Shown here one piece after another: positions 9,300 through 18,308 of a stretch of DNA of 64,000 nucleotides (positions are counted from its first letter, which is position 1; every line of letters starts with the position of its first letter). This DNA comes from Acidobacteriota bacterium (GTDB lineage: Bacteria > Acidobacteriota > Aminicenantia > Aminicenantales > Saccharicenantaceae). The notes below the pieces were generated by a model. That model made no database searches, was not told where the DNA came from, and saw only the letters and a program-made list of their open reading frames with translations. The stretch spans positions 20,778-84,777 of the forward strand of contig JBDKSB010000005.1 of NCBI GenBank assembly GCA_039683095.1. Direction: 5' to 3'. The position numbers and the translations under genes were made by a program.

Positions 9300-10508
9300 C
9301 TATTTCGTCCGGATCGCGGCGGCCACGACGTTGGCCACCTTGCTCCTCATGGCGATGATGTCCCCCTTGTCGTCCGGGTGGACCCGGTTGGTCAGGAAGA
9401 CGACCGACGTGCCCGTTTCCGGGTCGATCCAGATCGATGTCCCGGTATAGCCGGAATGGCCGTAGGACCGCGGGCCGAAGAGGTCGCCGCGGACGGTGGC
9501 GTAGTCGGTGTCGACGTCCCAGCCGAGCCCGCGGCCGGCCGAGGCGAGCCTGGGGTAGATCTCCGTCATGCGCTCGACCGCCAGGCGGCTGAGGACGCGG
9601 ACCCCGTTCCACTCCCCGCCGTCGAGCAGCATCTGGGCGAAGACGGCCATGTCGTCGGCCGTCGAGAACAGCCCGGCGTTGCCCGAGACCCCGCCCTGGA
9701 GGCGGGCCAGCGGGTCGTGGACGACTCCCCTCAGGGGGCGGCCGTCGACGACCTCGGTCGGCACGCACTGATCGACGAGCTCGGCCGGCGGCCGGTAGAA
9801 CGTCCGGGTCATCCCCAGGGGCTTGAAGATCGCCTCGGCGGCGAATTCGTCGATCGGCTTGCCGGAGACCTTTTGGACGATGCCGGCCAGGGTGATGTAG
9901 TTGAGACAGCTGTAGACGAACTCCGTCCCGACGGGCAGCTCCTTGGGGATGGCGGCGATGTACCTGACCAGGTCGGCCGTGCTGCAGGGATCGCCGAGCT
10001 TCCTGGCCGCTTCCTTCGCGTCCGTGTAGGGCGGCAGGCCGGATGTGTGCGTCAGAAGGTTGTAGAGCCGGGCCTCCTCGCCGGGGAGCCCCTTCTCGCC
10101 GTACCAGATCGAGAACTCGGGCACGTAGAGGCGGACCCGGTCCCAGAGCCGGATGTCGCCGCGCTCGACGAGGATCATGATCGACGTGGCCGTGGCCACG
10201 GGCTTGGTGACCGAGGCCAGGTCGAAGATCATGTCGGCGGTCATGGGCCGGGGTTCGGGCAGCCACTGGGACATCCCGAAGGCCTTGCGGTAAACGACCT
10301 TGCCCTGCCTGGCGACGAGCAGGACGGCCCCGGGGAAGTCCTTGCGGGCCAGGGCCGCCGTCATCAGGCCGTCGAGACGGGCCAGCTGCTGAGAGGACAT
10401 GCCCGCGGCTTCCGGCCTGGCGGCCGGCAGGGCCGCCCCCGCGGCCGGCAGGACGGAACCGGACATGACGAAAAGAGCGACGAACGACGGGATCAGGAAC
10501 CTGCGCAT
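9300..10508 (-). CDS. exported serine hydrolase of the beta-lactamase/EstB family
   Basis: Protein of 402 residues, ATG 10508 with GGGAGGA upstream. It has a signal peptide followed by a penicillin-binding-protein-like serine hydrolase domain. The SxxK motif is SVTK at residues 99-102, with Ser99 the predicted nucleophile. The usual YxN is YSC at 199-201, so Asn is replaced by Cys. The third motif is HSG (in YGHSGYTGTS) rather than KTG, as in EstB-type esterases. It may be an esterase, D-amino-peptide hydrolase or muropeptide enzyme, and need not act on beta-lactams. It is cotranscribed with the CBM9-like gene 20 bases upstream. Confidence 0.85.
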   Translation of the reverse strand: MRRFLIPSFVALFVMSGSVLPAAGAALPAARPEAAGMSSQQLARLDGLMTAALARKDFPGAVLLVARQGKVVYRKAFGMSQWLPEPRPMTADMIFDLASVTKPVATATSIMILVERGDIRLWDRVRLYVPEFSIWYGEKGLPGEEARLYNLLTHTSGLPPYTDAKEAARKLGDPCSTADLVRYIAAIPKELPVGTEFVYSCLNYITLAGIVQKVSGKPIDEFAAEAIFKPLGMTRTFYRPPAELVDQCVPTEVVDGRPLRGVVHDPLARLQGGVSGNAGLFSTADDMAVFAQMLLDGGEWNGVRVLSRLAVERMTEIYPRLASAGRGLGWDVDTDYATVRGDLFGPRSYGHSGYTGTSIWIDPETGTSVVFLTNRVHPDDKGDIIAMRSKVANVVAAAIRTK

Positions 10509-10528
10509 GACGTCCTCCCCTCTTCCGC

Positions 10529-11680
10529 CTACTTGGCCGCCGGCTCGGGCGGCGCGTCCTTCCAGACCAGGCCGTCCTGGCGGATGCGCCAGATCTCCCC
10601 AGTCTTGGCCGCGTAGCACGCTTCGAACAGGCTGGCCGTCGTCTGGATGGCCGGCGGATAGGACCAGCCTTTGACCCGCAGGGCCGCGTTGTTCCTGAGG
10701 TTCAGGGCCCCGAGGTCGGCGCTGAACGCCCCTTTGGCCGATTGCAGGGCCCGCTCGGCGTAATAGATCTTGCGCAGGGCCCATTTCACCTTCTCCTCCG
10801 GCCGCTCGACGAATCTCTCCTTGCCCTGGCCGGGGAGCTTCGACGAGAACTGGACATAGCTCCACATCTCCGGATAGTGGATGTTGATGACCCCCTGCGG
10901 CGCCCAGGTCCAATTGTCCTCGGGCAGGGCCCGTCCGGTGCCGGCGTCCCTGGCCTTGACATAGGCCCCGTTCTCGACGTCGAGATGATACTCGACCCGC
11001 GAGAAATTGACCCGCCACTGGTCCCCGGGGGCGGGCCGTTCCGGCTTGCCGGGGATGCACTCGCGCAGCACGGCGAAGGGCATGGCTATCTCGACCGTCC
11101 AGGCCTTGTCGCGGTCCGAGGGATCGTTGAGCGTGCCCATGACGTGAACGGCCGTCTTGAGGCCCTGGATGTCCCAGGCGTGGACGGCCGGGCCGCCGTC
11201 GCGGTAGGGCCGGACGAGGAGCAGGTCCCAGACCGTGTTCAGGGCGTTCATTTCCAGCTCGTAGTAGTCGTGGGTGTCGCCGTCGGGATCGATGAAGACC
11301 TCGAAATCGTTGTCCTGGTAGATGATGGAGTCCCGGGACGTCAGGGTGGCCCAGACGTGCGGTTCCTCGAGATAGGCCCCGATGTACAGGTACTGGTCGT
11401 CCCAGAGCATCTGGGCCCGGGTCCGGAAGCGCGGCGCGGGCTTGGCCGGGCCCTCGATGTCTCCGAAGACCTCGGTCCAATCGGCGTCGGCCCAGGCGGC
11501 GTCGTCGAGCTTGCCGTCGATCCTGATCGGGCCGGGCGCCCGGCGGCAGACGTATTCGAACGGGCCGAAGGCGGTCTTGGGCTCCGTGATCTGAAAGCGG
11601 GGCAGCTGCGCGAAAGCCCCCGCGGCCGCGAGCAGGCCGGCAGCCGCCAGGCAGCCGCGAAGCGCGAACGTCCTTTTCAT
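10529..11680 (-). CDS. secreted protein with CBM9-like (DOMON-type) carbohydrate-binding domain
   Basis: Protein of 383 residues, GGAGG before ATG 11680, with a signal peptide ending near GAFAQ. Residues about 50-260 carry the CBM9-like pattern: IRIDGKLDDAAW, LYIGAYLEEP, DNDFEVFIDPDGD and WRVNFSR. These are beta-sandwich domains that bind carbohydrate or sometimes haem in related groups. No catalytic domain is attached. It lies in an operon between the YbaK-like gene and the serine hydrolase, both exported enzymes or small proteins, so a role in handling extracellular glycans is plausible. Confidence 0.8.
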   Translation of the reverse strand: MKRTFALRGCLAAAGLLAAAGAFAQLPRFQITEPKTAFGPFEYVCRRAPGPIRIDGKLDDAAWADADWTEVFGDIEGPAKPAPRFRTRAQMLWDDQYLYIGAYLEEPHVWATLTSRDSIIYQDNDFEVFIDPDGDTHDYYELEMNALNTVWDLLLVRPYRDGGPAVHAWDIQGLKTAVHVMGTLNDPSDRDKAWTVEIAMPFAVLRECIPGKPERPAPGDQWRVNFSRVEYHLDVENGAYVKARDAGTGRALPEDNWTWAPQGVINIHYPEMWSYVQFSSKLPGQGKERFVERPEEKVKWALRKIYYAERALQSAKGAFSADLGALNLRNNAALRVKGWSYPPAIQTTASLFEACYAAKTGEIWRIRQDGLVWKDAPPEPAAK

Positions 11681-11694
11681 GAAACCTCCGGTGA

Positions 11695-12192
11695 TCAGAG
11701 CTCCAGCCAGCGGACGGCATTGCCCCGCCAGGCCAGGAACTTCTCGAAATCGGCGAGCGAGATCTCGAGCGTCGCCGTGTTGACGTTGGGATGGAAGCCC
11801 AGGGTCTGGCCGGACCTGAGGGCGGCGTCGCAGACGACCCGGACCTCCCGGGCCTCGTCGTTGATCAGGCCGAAGGGCGAGACCGAGCCGGGCTCGACGC
11901 CGAGCCGGCGCTTCAGCCGTTCGGCCGAGGCGAAGCTCAACCGGTCCTCGCCGAGATCGGCGGTCAGCCGCTTGAGGTCGATGCCCCGGGTGACCGGCGC
12001 GATGACCAGGTAATGATGGTTGCCCTTGTAGTTTCGCAGGAACAGGTTCTTGCAGTGCGCGCCCCTGAGACCGCCCCAGTGCTTCTCGGCCGCCTCGACC
12101 GTCGCGACCGGCGGGTGTTCGTGGCGGACATAAGGGATGCCCAGCCCGTCCAGGGCTTCGAGGACCCTGCGCTCGATCTCGGCGACGGCCAC
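11695..12192 (-). CDS. YbaK/ProX-type aminoacyl-tRNA editing protein
   Basis: Protein of 165 residues from a GTG start at 12192, chosen for the strong AGGAGGAAGTTC just upstream. It matches the stand-alone editing domain related to the INS domain of ProRS: CKNLFLRNYKGNHHYLVI near residues 47-65, a LSFAS segment and GSVSPFGLIND, where these residues form the substrate pocket. Relatives (ProX/PrdX) hydrolyse mischarged Ala-tRNA(Pro). It is cytosolic, unlike the exported proteins encoded downstream in the same direction, so cotranscription may be incidental. ProX versus other YbaK subgroups is not certain. Confidence 0.85.
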   Translation of the reverse strand: MAVAEIERRVLEALDGLGIPYVRHEHPPVATVEAAEKHWGGLRGAHCKNLFLRNYKGNHHYLVIAPVTRGIDLKRLTADLGEDRLSFASAERLKRRLGVEPGSVSPFGLINDEAREVRVVCDAALRSGQTLGFHPNVNTATLEISLADFEKFLAWRGNAVRWLEL

Positions 12193-12262
12193 GAACTTCC
12201 TCCTCTCGTTCGCTCAGCAGTCACAATAGACCAAAGGCTGGCGGGGCGCAAGCCGGTTCGGC

Positions 12263-12268
12263 TAGAAT
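12263..12268 (+). promoter_or_regulatory. -10 box implying a leaderless transcript for the OYE-like gene
   Basis: TAGAAT lies exactly 6 bases before the ATG at 12275, so transcription would begin at or next to the start codon. A good -35 hexamer is not seen. A second gene (13791) shows the same arrangement. Confidence 0.45.
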
Positions 12269-12274
12269 GGAGCC

Positions 12275-13363
12275 ATGAGCATCCTCTTCACCCCCGTCAG
12301 GATCGGGACGATCGTCGTCCCCAACCGCTTCGTCCGCTCGGCGACCCACGACTACCTGGCCGACGAAGAGGGCCGCGTTACGGACGCCCAGGCTGCTCTC
12401 TTCTCCCGCCTGGCCGAGGGCGAGACCGGCCTCATCATCACCGGGCATGCCTTTGTCCAGCCGTCGGGCCAGGCCAGCCCGCGGCAGATCGCGGCCTATG
12501 ACGACAGCTTCGTCGAGGGCCTGGCCCGCATCCCCGCGGCCGTTCACCGCTTCCCCTCCAAGGTCTTCCTCCAGATCGCCCATGCCGGGCGCCAGACCAA
12601 GCCGAAGCTCTGCGGCTGCGTCCCGGTTTCGCCTTCAGCGGTCTACGATCCCGTCTCGAAGGTCATGCCCCGGGAGCTCAGGGCGGACGAGATCCGGACC
12701 GTCGTCGCGGACTTCGTCGCCGCGGCCGGCCGGGCCCGGCGGGCCGGGTTCGACGGGGTCCAGCTCCACGCTGCCCACGGCTATCTCATATCGAGCTTCC
12801 TGTCGCCCCACACGAACCGGCGGACAGACGAATGGGGCGGGCCGGTCGAGAACCGGGCCCGGGCCCTCCTCGAGATCCTGGCCGGCGTCAAGGCCGCCTG
12901 CGGTCCCGGCTTCCCGGTCATCGTCAAGCTCAATTCGACGGACCTCATGGAAGGCGGCCTGACCCTCGACGACGCAATCGCCGTCGCACGTCTGCTCGAC
13001 GCGAACGGCATCGACGGGATCGAGGCGAGCGGCGGCATGGCCGAAGCCGGCCTGGGATCGATGTGGCCGGGCCTGCGGAGCGAAGAGGACGAGGGCTATT
13101 TCGTCGGGAACGCGGCGGAGATCCGGAAGGCGGTCCGCGTCCCCGTCTTCGGCCTCGGCGGCATCCGGACGCTGGCCGCGGCCGAGCGCATGGTCGCGGA
13201 CGGCCGGGTCGACCTTGTTTCCCTGAGCCGGCCGCTCATCCGGGATCCCTTTTTGGTCAGGAATTTCCGCGAGGGCCGGGCGGCCAGGTCGGAATGCGTC
13301 TCCTGCAACAGATGCCACAGCCTGCGCGGCATCCGCTGCGCCGATCTGGCCAAGGGCCGCTGA
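12275..13363 (+). CDS. NADH:flavin oxidoreductase, Old Yellow Enzyme family
   Basis: Protein of 362 residues with a single FMN-binding TIM-barrel domain. Family marks visible are VVPNRFVRSATHD near the start, FLQIAHAGRQT, the active-site VQLHAAHGYLISSFLSP, RRTDEWGG, and a C-terminal phosphate-binding region GGIRTL with LSRPLIRDP. The tail contains CVSCNRC followed by another Cys, like the 4Fe-4S site of the 2,4-dienoyl-CoA reductase/TMADH branch, but the protein ends there, so the second flavin domain of those enzymes is missing. It should reduce an activated C=C bond with NAD(P)H. Substrate unknown. Divergent from the YbaK-like gene. Confidence 0.9.
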   Translation: MSILFTPVRIGTIVVPNRFVRSATHDYLADEEGRVTDAQAALFSRLAEGETGLIITGHAFVQPSGQASPRQIAAYDDSFVEGLARIPAAVHRFPSKVFLQIAHAGRQTKPKLCGCVPVSPSAVYDPVSKVMPRELRADEIRTVVADFVAAAGRARRAGFDGVQLHAAHGYLISSFLSPHTNRRTDEWGGPVENRARALLEILAGVKAACGPGFPVIVKLNSTDLMEGGLTLDDAIAVARLLDANGIDGIEASGGMAEAGLGSMWPGLRSEEDEGYFVGNAAEIRKAVRVPVFGLGGIRTLAAAERMVADGRVDLVSLSRPLIRDPFLVRNFREGRAARSECVSCNRCHSLRGIRCADLAKGR

Positions 13364-13384
13364 CGGGAGACGGCCTTCGGCCGG

Positions 13385-13684
13385 CTAGCGGCGGTTCAGG
13401 AAGAAAGCCAGGGCCAGCACGACGAGGACCAGCAGCAGCGTATAGAACGCCCGCCGCCGTCTCGCGGCGATGAAATCCACGGCCGTGCTCTCGTCGATGT
13501 AGAAGGTCTCCGGCCGGGGCCCCGGCCGGAAAACATCCTTGTCGGCCATTCGCCGGAAGATCCGGTCGGGCCTGACGCCGAGCTCGGCCAGCGGCCGGGC
13601 TCTAGCCGGATCCACCGCCCCGCCGCGACGGAATTTCTTCAGATATTCGTTCTGCTTGATGATGATGTAAGCTTCGCTGCTCAT
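13385..13684 (-). CDS. small C-tail-anchored membrane protein
   Basis: About 99 residues from ATG 13684 with GGAGAG upstream; a longer frame exists but lacks a ribosome site. The last 20 residues are a hydrophobic helix (FYTLLLVLVVLALAFFL) after a basic RRRR stretch, so the N-terminal part probably stays in the cytoplasm and the tail spans the membrane. The soluble part is charged and has no known motif. Its stop faces the stop of the oxidoreductase gene 22 bases away. Confidence 0.6.
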   Translation of the reverse strand: MSSEAYIIIKQNEYLKKFRRGGAVDPARARPLAELGVRPDRIFRRMADKDVFRPGPRPETFYIDESTAVDFIAARRRRAFYTLLLVLVVLALAFFLNRR

Positions 13685-13776
13685 GCGTCTCTCCACGATC
13701 ACGGTTTTGCGGGAATGCCCCATTATACGCCGGATGGCCGAAACGGTTCGATCCCGTCCAAAGGGCCGGGCTCTAT

Positions 13777-13784
13777 GCTAGAAT
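13777..13784 (+). promoter_or_regulatory. extended -10 box implying a leaderless transcript
   Basis: TGCTAGAAT is an extended -10 element ending 6 bases before ATG 13791, so the transcript would start at the start codon. No Shine-Dalgarno sequence is present, consistent with leaderless initiation. Confidence 0.5.
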
Positions 13785-13790
13785 GCGCCC

Positions 13791-15602
13791 ATGCGCATTC
13801 ATACGAGGTCCGGTCGCCGGACAAGCCCGATCATCATCCCTTTCCTGCTTCTCGTCCTGGCCGCCGGGGCGATGCCTCTCTCCGCCTCGCTGAGGATCGC
13901 CAGGCACGGGCAGGCCCGGGCCCGGATCGTCGTGGCCGCGGGCGCCCCGGAGACGGAGCGCTTCGCCGCCGACGAGCTGGCGCTCTTCCTGCATATCGTC
14001 ACGGGGGCGACTTTCCCCGTGGCCGAGGACGCCGGCCGCCCGGGCGGCCGGCTGCTCGTCGGCCTGGCCGCCGCGACCGTCGCGGCGCCCGACCTGGCCT
14101 CGGCCGGCCTGGCCCCCGAGGAGATCGTCGTCCGCTCGGTCGGCGATGACCTGGTGCTGGCCGGCGGCAGCCCGCGCGGGACCCTCTATGCCGTCTACCA
14201 GTTCCTCGAGGACGTCGTCGGTTGCCGCTGGTGGACGTCCACGGCCAGCCGCATGCCCCGGCGTCCGTCCCTGTCCGTGGGGACGGTCTCGATCCGCTTC
14301 AAGCCGCCTTTCGAATACCGCGAGCCCTACTGGTATGTCGCCTTCGATCCCGTCTGGGCGGCCCGCAACAAGGCCAACGGGATCCAGGTCGGCGGCGACG
14401 CCCAGCGCGGCGGCCGCCAGTCCTACGAGGGCTTCGTCCACACCTTCTACCGCCTCATCCCGCCCGACAAGTACTTCGCCCGGCACCCGGAATGGTTCAG
14501 CGAGATCGACGGCAAGCGCACCGCGGAGAACGCCCAGCTCTGCCTGTCGAACGAGGAGATGCGCCGGGAGCTGGTCAAGAACCTGCGGGCCCAGCTTCGG
14601 GCCCACCCCGAGGCCACGATCGCCTCGGTTTCCCAGAACGACTGCGCCGGACGCTGCACCTGCCCGCTCTGCCGGGCCGCCGACGCCGAGGAGGGCGGTC
14701 CGGCCGGATCGCTCCTCCGTTTCGTAAACGCCGTCGCCGCCGACATCGAGGCCGAGTTCCCGAACGTGGCCATCGACACGCTGGCCTATCAATACACCCG
14801 CAAGCCGCCCCGCCTCGTCCGGCCGCGGCCGAACGTCATCGTCCGCCTCTGCAGCATCGAATGCTCGTTCGCCAAGCCTCTCGACGATCCGGCCAACAAG
14901 GCCTTCTTCGACGACCTCGAGAGCTGGTCGAGGATCGCGGGCCGGCTCTATGTCTGGGACTATACGACGAACTTCGCCCATTACGTCCAGCCCCATCCCA
15001 ACTACGCGGTCCTGGCCCCGAACATCCGCCTGTTCGCCGCCCGGAACGTCCGCGGCGTCTTCGAGCAGGGCGCCTACCAGTCCTGGGGTTCGGAGATGGC
15101 GGAGATGCGGGCCTGGATCCTGGCCAAGCTGCTCTGGGACCCCCGTCTCGACCAGCAGAAGCTGCGCGATGAGTTCCTGGCCGGGTATTTCGGACCGGCG
15201 GCCGGCGCCATGGACGATTACCTCGAAGGGCTCGAGAGCGCCCTGGCCGGGGCGGGCGATTACCTGAACTGCAATTCGCCGTCCGACGCCAAGTTCCTGT
15301 CGCTCGACACCCTGATCCGCTCCCGGAAGGCGCTTGGAGCGGCCCGCCGGGAAGCCGCCCGTTCGGCCGAATACTCGCGGCGGGTCGGGCTGGCCGGCCT
15401 GCCCCTGACCTATGTCGTGCTTGCCGAGTGGGACGCGCTCAGGGAAGAGGCCCGGCGCTCCGGAAAGCGCTGGCCCTGGCCCGGGACGCGGGAGGCCCTG
15501 CTCGCCTCGTTCCTCGAGGCCGCGCGCGCCGGGCGCGTCACCATGATCTCGGAATGGCAGACGCTCGCCGACTGGGCCGCCAAGGGCGGCCGGCGAAAGT
15601 AG
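13791..15602 (+). CDS. secreted DUF4838-domain, glycoside hydrolase-like protein
   Basis: Protein of 603 residues. A hydrophobic signal (IIIPFLLLVLAAG) is followed by a domain of about 110 residues like the GH20b-type domain that precedes many glycosidases (ETERFAADELALFL, GTLYAVYQFLEDVVGCRWW). Then comes a DUF4838 region: HTFYRLIPPDKYFARHPEWF, QLCLSNEEMRREL, CTCPLCRAAD and a barrel-like C-terminal part. DUF4838 proteins occur in glycan-degrading loci and are thought to be TIM-barrel hydrolases, but activity is not defined. It converges on the GH2 gene with only 6 bases between stops, supporting a shared glycan-related role. Confidence 0.8.
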   Translation: MRIHTRSGRRTSPIIIPFLLLVLAAGAMPLSASLRIARHGQARARIVVAAGAPETERFAADELALFLHIVTGATFPVAEDAGRPGGRLLVGLAAATVAAPDLASAGLAPEEIVVRSVGDDLVLAGGSPRGTLYAVYQFLEDVVGCRWWTSTASRMPRRPSLSVGTVSIRFKPPFEYREPYWYVAFDPVWAARNKANGIQVGGDAQRGGRQSYEGFVHTFYRLIPPDKYFARHPEWFSEIDGKRTAENAQLCLSNEEMRRELVKNLRAQLRAHPEATIASVSQNDCAGRCTCPLCRAADAEEGGPAGSLLRFVNAVAADIEAEFPNVAIDTLAYQYTRKPPRLVRPRPNVIVRLCSIECSFAKPLDDPANKAFFDDLESWSRIAGRLYVWDYTTNFAHYVQPHPNYAVLAPNIRLFAARNVRGVFEQGAYQSWGSEMAEMRAWILAKLLWDPRLDQQKLRDEFLAGYFGPAAGAMDDYLEGLESALAGAGDYLNCNSPSDAKFLSLDTLIRSRKALGAARREAARSAEYSRRVGLAGLPLTYVVLAEWDALREEARRSGKRWPWPGTREALLASFLEAARAGRVTMISEWQTLADWAAKGGRRK

Positions 15603-15608
15603 GCGGCG

Positions 15609-18092
15609 TCAGCGTCTGAAGGCGGAGGCCGGGACCGGGGCCGTGGGGAATCCCGGGCCGCTCCACGACAAGTCGAGGCTCATGTCGCCGTCGCCCTGGA
15701 AGTAGTCGATCTCGATGGCATGCCATCCGGCCGCCAGGGCGATCTCGCTCTTTTCCGTCGACAGGCCGTGGCTGCCGTCGTTGTCGACGAGCGTCTTGCC
15801 GCCGATCGACAGCCGGCTGCCGTCGTCCGAGGCCAGGTAAAAGATATAGATGCCGGTTCGGGGGGCGCGGATATAGCCCCGGAAACGCAGGGCGAAGTTC
15901 TCGCTCTTCTTCGCCGCCGCGGGGTCTGGCCGCGCCGACGTTCCCGTATGGGAGACCGCCAGGGCCGAGAAATCCGGCAGGACGTTGAAATGGCCATCGT
16001 AGGAATCCCAGGCCAGGCCGCCGGCCGCCGGCGCGGCGGCGGACGCGACGACCGGTTCGGCCGGCTTGAACGTCCGGCTCTCGACCGGGCTGGCCAGGCC
16101 GTCGGGCCAGAAGGCCCGGGCCTTGACCGTCGTTTCGCCGGTGATGACGATGGGCTTGTCGTAGAGGGCCGATCCGGGCCCGGGCTCCGAGCCGTCAACC
16201 GTCCAGCGGATGGTCGCGCCAGGCCGGACGGCCAGCTCGACCGGGAACGACGGCCCCACGAATATCGTCTGATCGGACACGAAGCGGGGCGGGAGGAAGC
16301 CGCGGTTGACGGGCGCGAACCGGGCCGGATCGAGCTTGATGACCTCGCGGTCGTAGGTCATCAGGCCGTTGACCTCGACCTCGCAGTCCGAGGTCTGGGT
16401 GTAGACCGCCGCGGCCAGGCCCTTGTCCACCAGGGGGTAAAGGGCCCGGAAAAGCTCGACGTAGCGGGCCTCGAAGGCCCCGGTGTCGTCGAAATTGCGA
16501 TAGCCCCAATTCCCCTCGGCCTGCCAGAGGTGGCCCGTGAGCGGCAGGCCCAGGCCGCCGAACTCGCCCAGGACGGAGGCCCGTTTCTCCTCGAGCGGGG
16601 GCATGTCCGGGCCGGGATAGCGGTGGATGTCGCTGACGTCGCCGGCCCCCTTGTCGGTCCAGCCGCTGGCGTTGTTGACCAGGCGGGTCGGGTCATGCTG
16701 CTTGGTCCAGGCCGCGATCCGTTCGGTATCGTACTGGCCCCAGCCTTCGTTGAAGGGCACCCACATGACGATGGAGGGATGGTTGACAAGGGCGTCCATG
16801 ATGGCCCGCCACTCGCCCTCGAACCGGGCGTCCCGGGCGGCCCGGACGCCGGCCGGGAGCTCGTCCCGCTTGTACAGGGCGCTGGGCATATCCTGCCAGA
16901 CGAGCAGGCCCAGCTTGTCGCACCAGTAATACAGGCGGTCGGGCTCGACCTTGACGTGCTTGCGGAGCATGTTCAGGCCCAGGGCCTTGATCGTCTCTAT
17001 ATCGGACCGCAGGGCGGCGTCGGTCGGCGCCGTGTACAGGCCGTCCGGCCACCAGCCCTGGTCGAGGGGCCCGATCTCGAAGAGCGGCGCGTTGTTGAGG
17101 AAGAGCCGGTTGAGGCCGCGGTCATCCCTGGCCACGGCGATCTTGCGCATCCCGGCGTAGGCCGCCACCTCGTCGAGCGTCTCACGCCCCTTTTTCAGGC
17201 GGGCCTGGATGTCGTAAAGCACCGGCCGGTCCGGCGACCAGAGCTCGGGCTGGGCGACGGGAATGACCAGAGGCTCGGCCGCCGGGCCCGAGGCCTCGGC
17301 GACCTTGGCGCCCCTGAGGCTGACCGTGACCGCCAGCGTCTTGCCGGCGGCGTCACCGGCGATCGAGGGGGCGACCGTCAGGGTCCCGGCGTCGATATCC
17401 GGGGTGATCCGGAGCCGTTCGAGGGAGACTTTGGGCACGGGCTCGAGCCAGACTGTCTGCCAGATGCCGGTCACGGCCGTATAGAAGATGCCGTGCGGTT
17501 TCATGACCTGCTTGCCGCGGGCAATGCCGGCGTTGCCCTCGTCGGTCGGGTCGAGAACGCGGACGACGATCTCCTGCCTGGCCCCGCGCTTCAGGGCGCC
17601 GCCGATGTCGCAGCTGAAGGGATCGTAGCCGCCGCGGTGAGAGCCGACCTCCTTCCCGTTGACCCAGACGGTGCTCTCCCAATCGACGGCCCCGAAGTGG
17701 AGAAGCAGCCGGCCCTTCCGCCAGCCGCGCGGCACCTCGATCTCGCGCTTGTACCAGAGGGCCTGGGCCGCGCCGACCGGCTGGCCGACGCCGGACAGGG
17801 CGGACTCGACAGCGAACGGGACCAGGATCCGTCCGTCCCACTTTTCGGGCCGCGGGGCGTCCTTGGCGGCGATGGCATAATCCCACATGCCGTTGAGGCT
17901 GAGCCATTTTCCGCGGACCATCTGCGGCCGGGGATATTCAGGCAGGGCCCCGGCCGGATCGACCTGGGCGGCCCAGCGGGTCATGATGCGGCCGGACACG
18001 GGCTTCCAGCCGACAGGCGCGCCGCGCTTGCAGGCGCCCGACAGGCCCAGAGTCAGGATGACGGCCAGGATCGTCGCGGGGGTTCTCTTCAT
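15609..18092 (-). CDS. lipoprotein glycoside hydrolase family 2 with CHB_HEX-like and PA14-like domains
   Basis: Protein of 827 residues. The leader ends in a lipobox (LSGAC), so it is probably a lipid-anchored enzyme. Order of parts: GH2 sugar-binding domain (LNGMWDYAI to WVNGKEVG), immunoglobulin-like domain, then a TIM barrel with the acid/base Glu in VPFNEGWGQYD near residue 447 and the likely nucleophile Glu in GEFGGLG near 508. Next comes a chitobiase C-terminal-like module (IRWTVDGSEP) near 620-675 and a PA14-like module (GIYIFYLASDDGSRL) near 690-825 that probably binds glycan. Expected reaction is retaining beta-glycoside hydrolysis (galactosidase, glucuronidase or mannosidase type; not decidable). 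Confidence 0.88.
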   Translation of the reverse strand: MKRTPATILAVILTLGLSGACKRGAPVGWKPVSGRIMTRWAAQVDPAGALPEYPRPQMVRGKWLSLNGMWDYAIAAKDAPRPEKWDGRILVPFAVESALSGVGQPVGAAQALWYKREIEVPRGWRKGRLLLHFGAVDWESTVWVNGKEVGSHRGGYDPFSCDIGGALKRGARQEIVVRVLDPTDEGNAGIARGKQVMKPHGIFYTAVTGIWQTVWLEPVPKVSLERLRITPDIDAGTLTVAPSIAGDAAGKTLAVTVSLRGAKVAEASGPAAEPLVIPVAQPELWSPDRPVLYDIQARLKKGRETLDEVAAYAGMRKIAVARDDRGLNRLFLNNAPLFEIGPLDQGWWPDGLYTAPTDAALRSDIETIKALGLNMLRKHVKVEPDRLYYWCDKLGLLVWQDMPSALYKRDELPAGVRAARDARFEGEWRAIMDALVNHPSIVMWVPFNEGWGQYDTERIAAWTKQHDPTRLVNNASGWTDKGAGDVSDIHRYPGPDMPPLEEKRASVLGEFGGLGLPLTGHLWQAEGNWGYRNFDDTGAFEARYVELFRALYPLVDKGLAAAVYTQTSDCEVEVNGLMTYDREVIKLDPARFAPVNRGFLPPRFVSDQTIFVGPSFPVELAVRPGATIRWTVDGSEPGPGSALYDKPIVITGETTVKARAFWPDGLASPVESRTFKPAEPVVASAAAPAAGGLAWDSYDGHFNVLPDFSALAVSHTGTSARPDPAAAKKSENFALRFRGYIRAPRTGIYIFYLASDDGSRLSIGGKTLVDNDGSHGLSTEKSEIALAAGWHAIEIDYFQGDGDMSLDLSWSGPGFPTAPVPASAFRR

Positions 18093-18174
18093 GATGCTCT
18101 CCTCTTCCCCGCATTAGTAATTCATCCCCCGCGCCTCTGTCAAACTCTTCCGTCCCTGATTTTCGGCCAAAGGG

Positions 18175-18203
18175 TTGAACTGAGGCCGCAAAAAACCTAG
18201 AAT
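18175..18203 (+). promoter_or_regulatory. sigma70-type promoter for the DPP IV gene
   Basis: TTGAAC at 18175-18180 and TAGAAT at 18198-18203 are separated by 17 bases. The start codon follows about 105 bases later, so this transcript has a long leader, unlike the leaderless genes at 12275 and 13791. On the opposite strand TTGACA (18143-18138) may serve the GH2 gene. Confidence 0.55.
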
Positions 18204-18308
18204 GGACGTTCTCTGATCATCATGAGACCTGTCAAGGACCCCCTGGCCACCTTCCGCGGCATCGGCTTGCGCGCGAGAAGATGTTCCGCACCGATAAGGA
18301 GATCAGTA

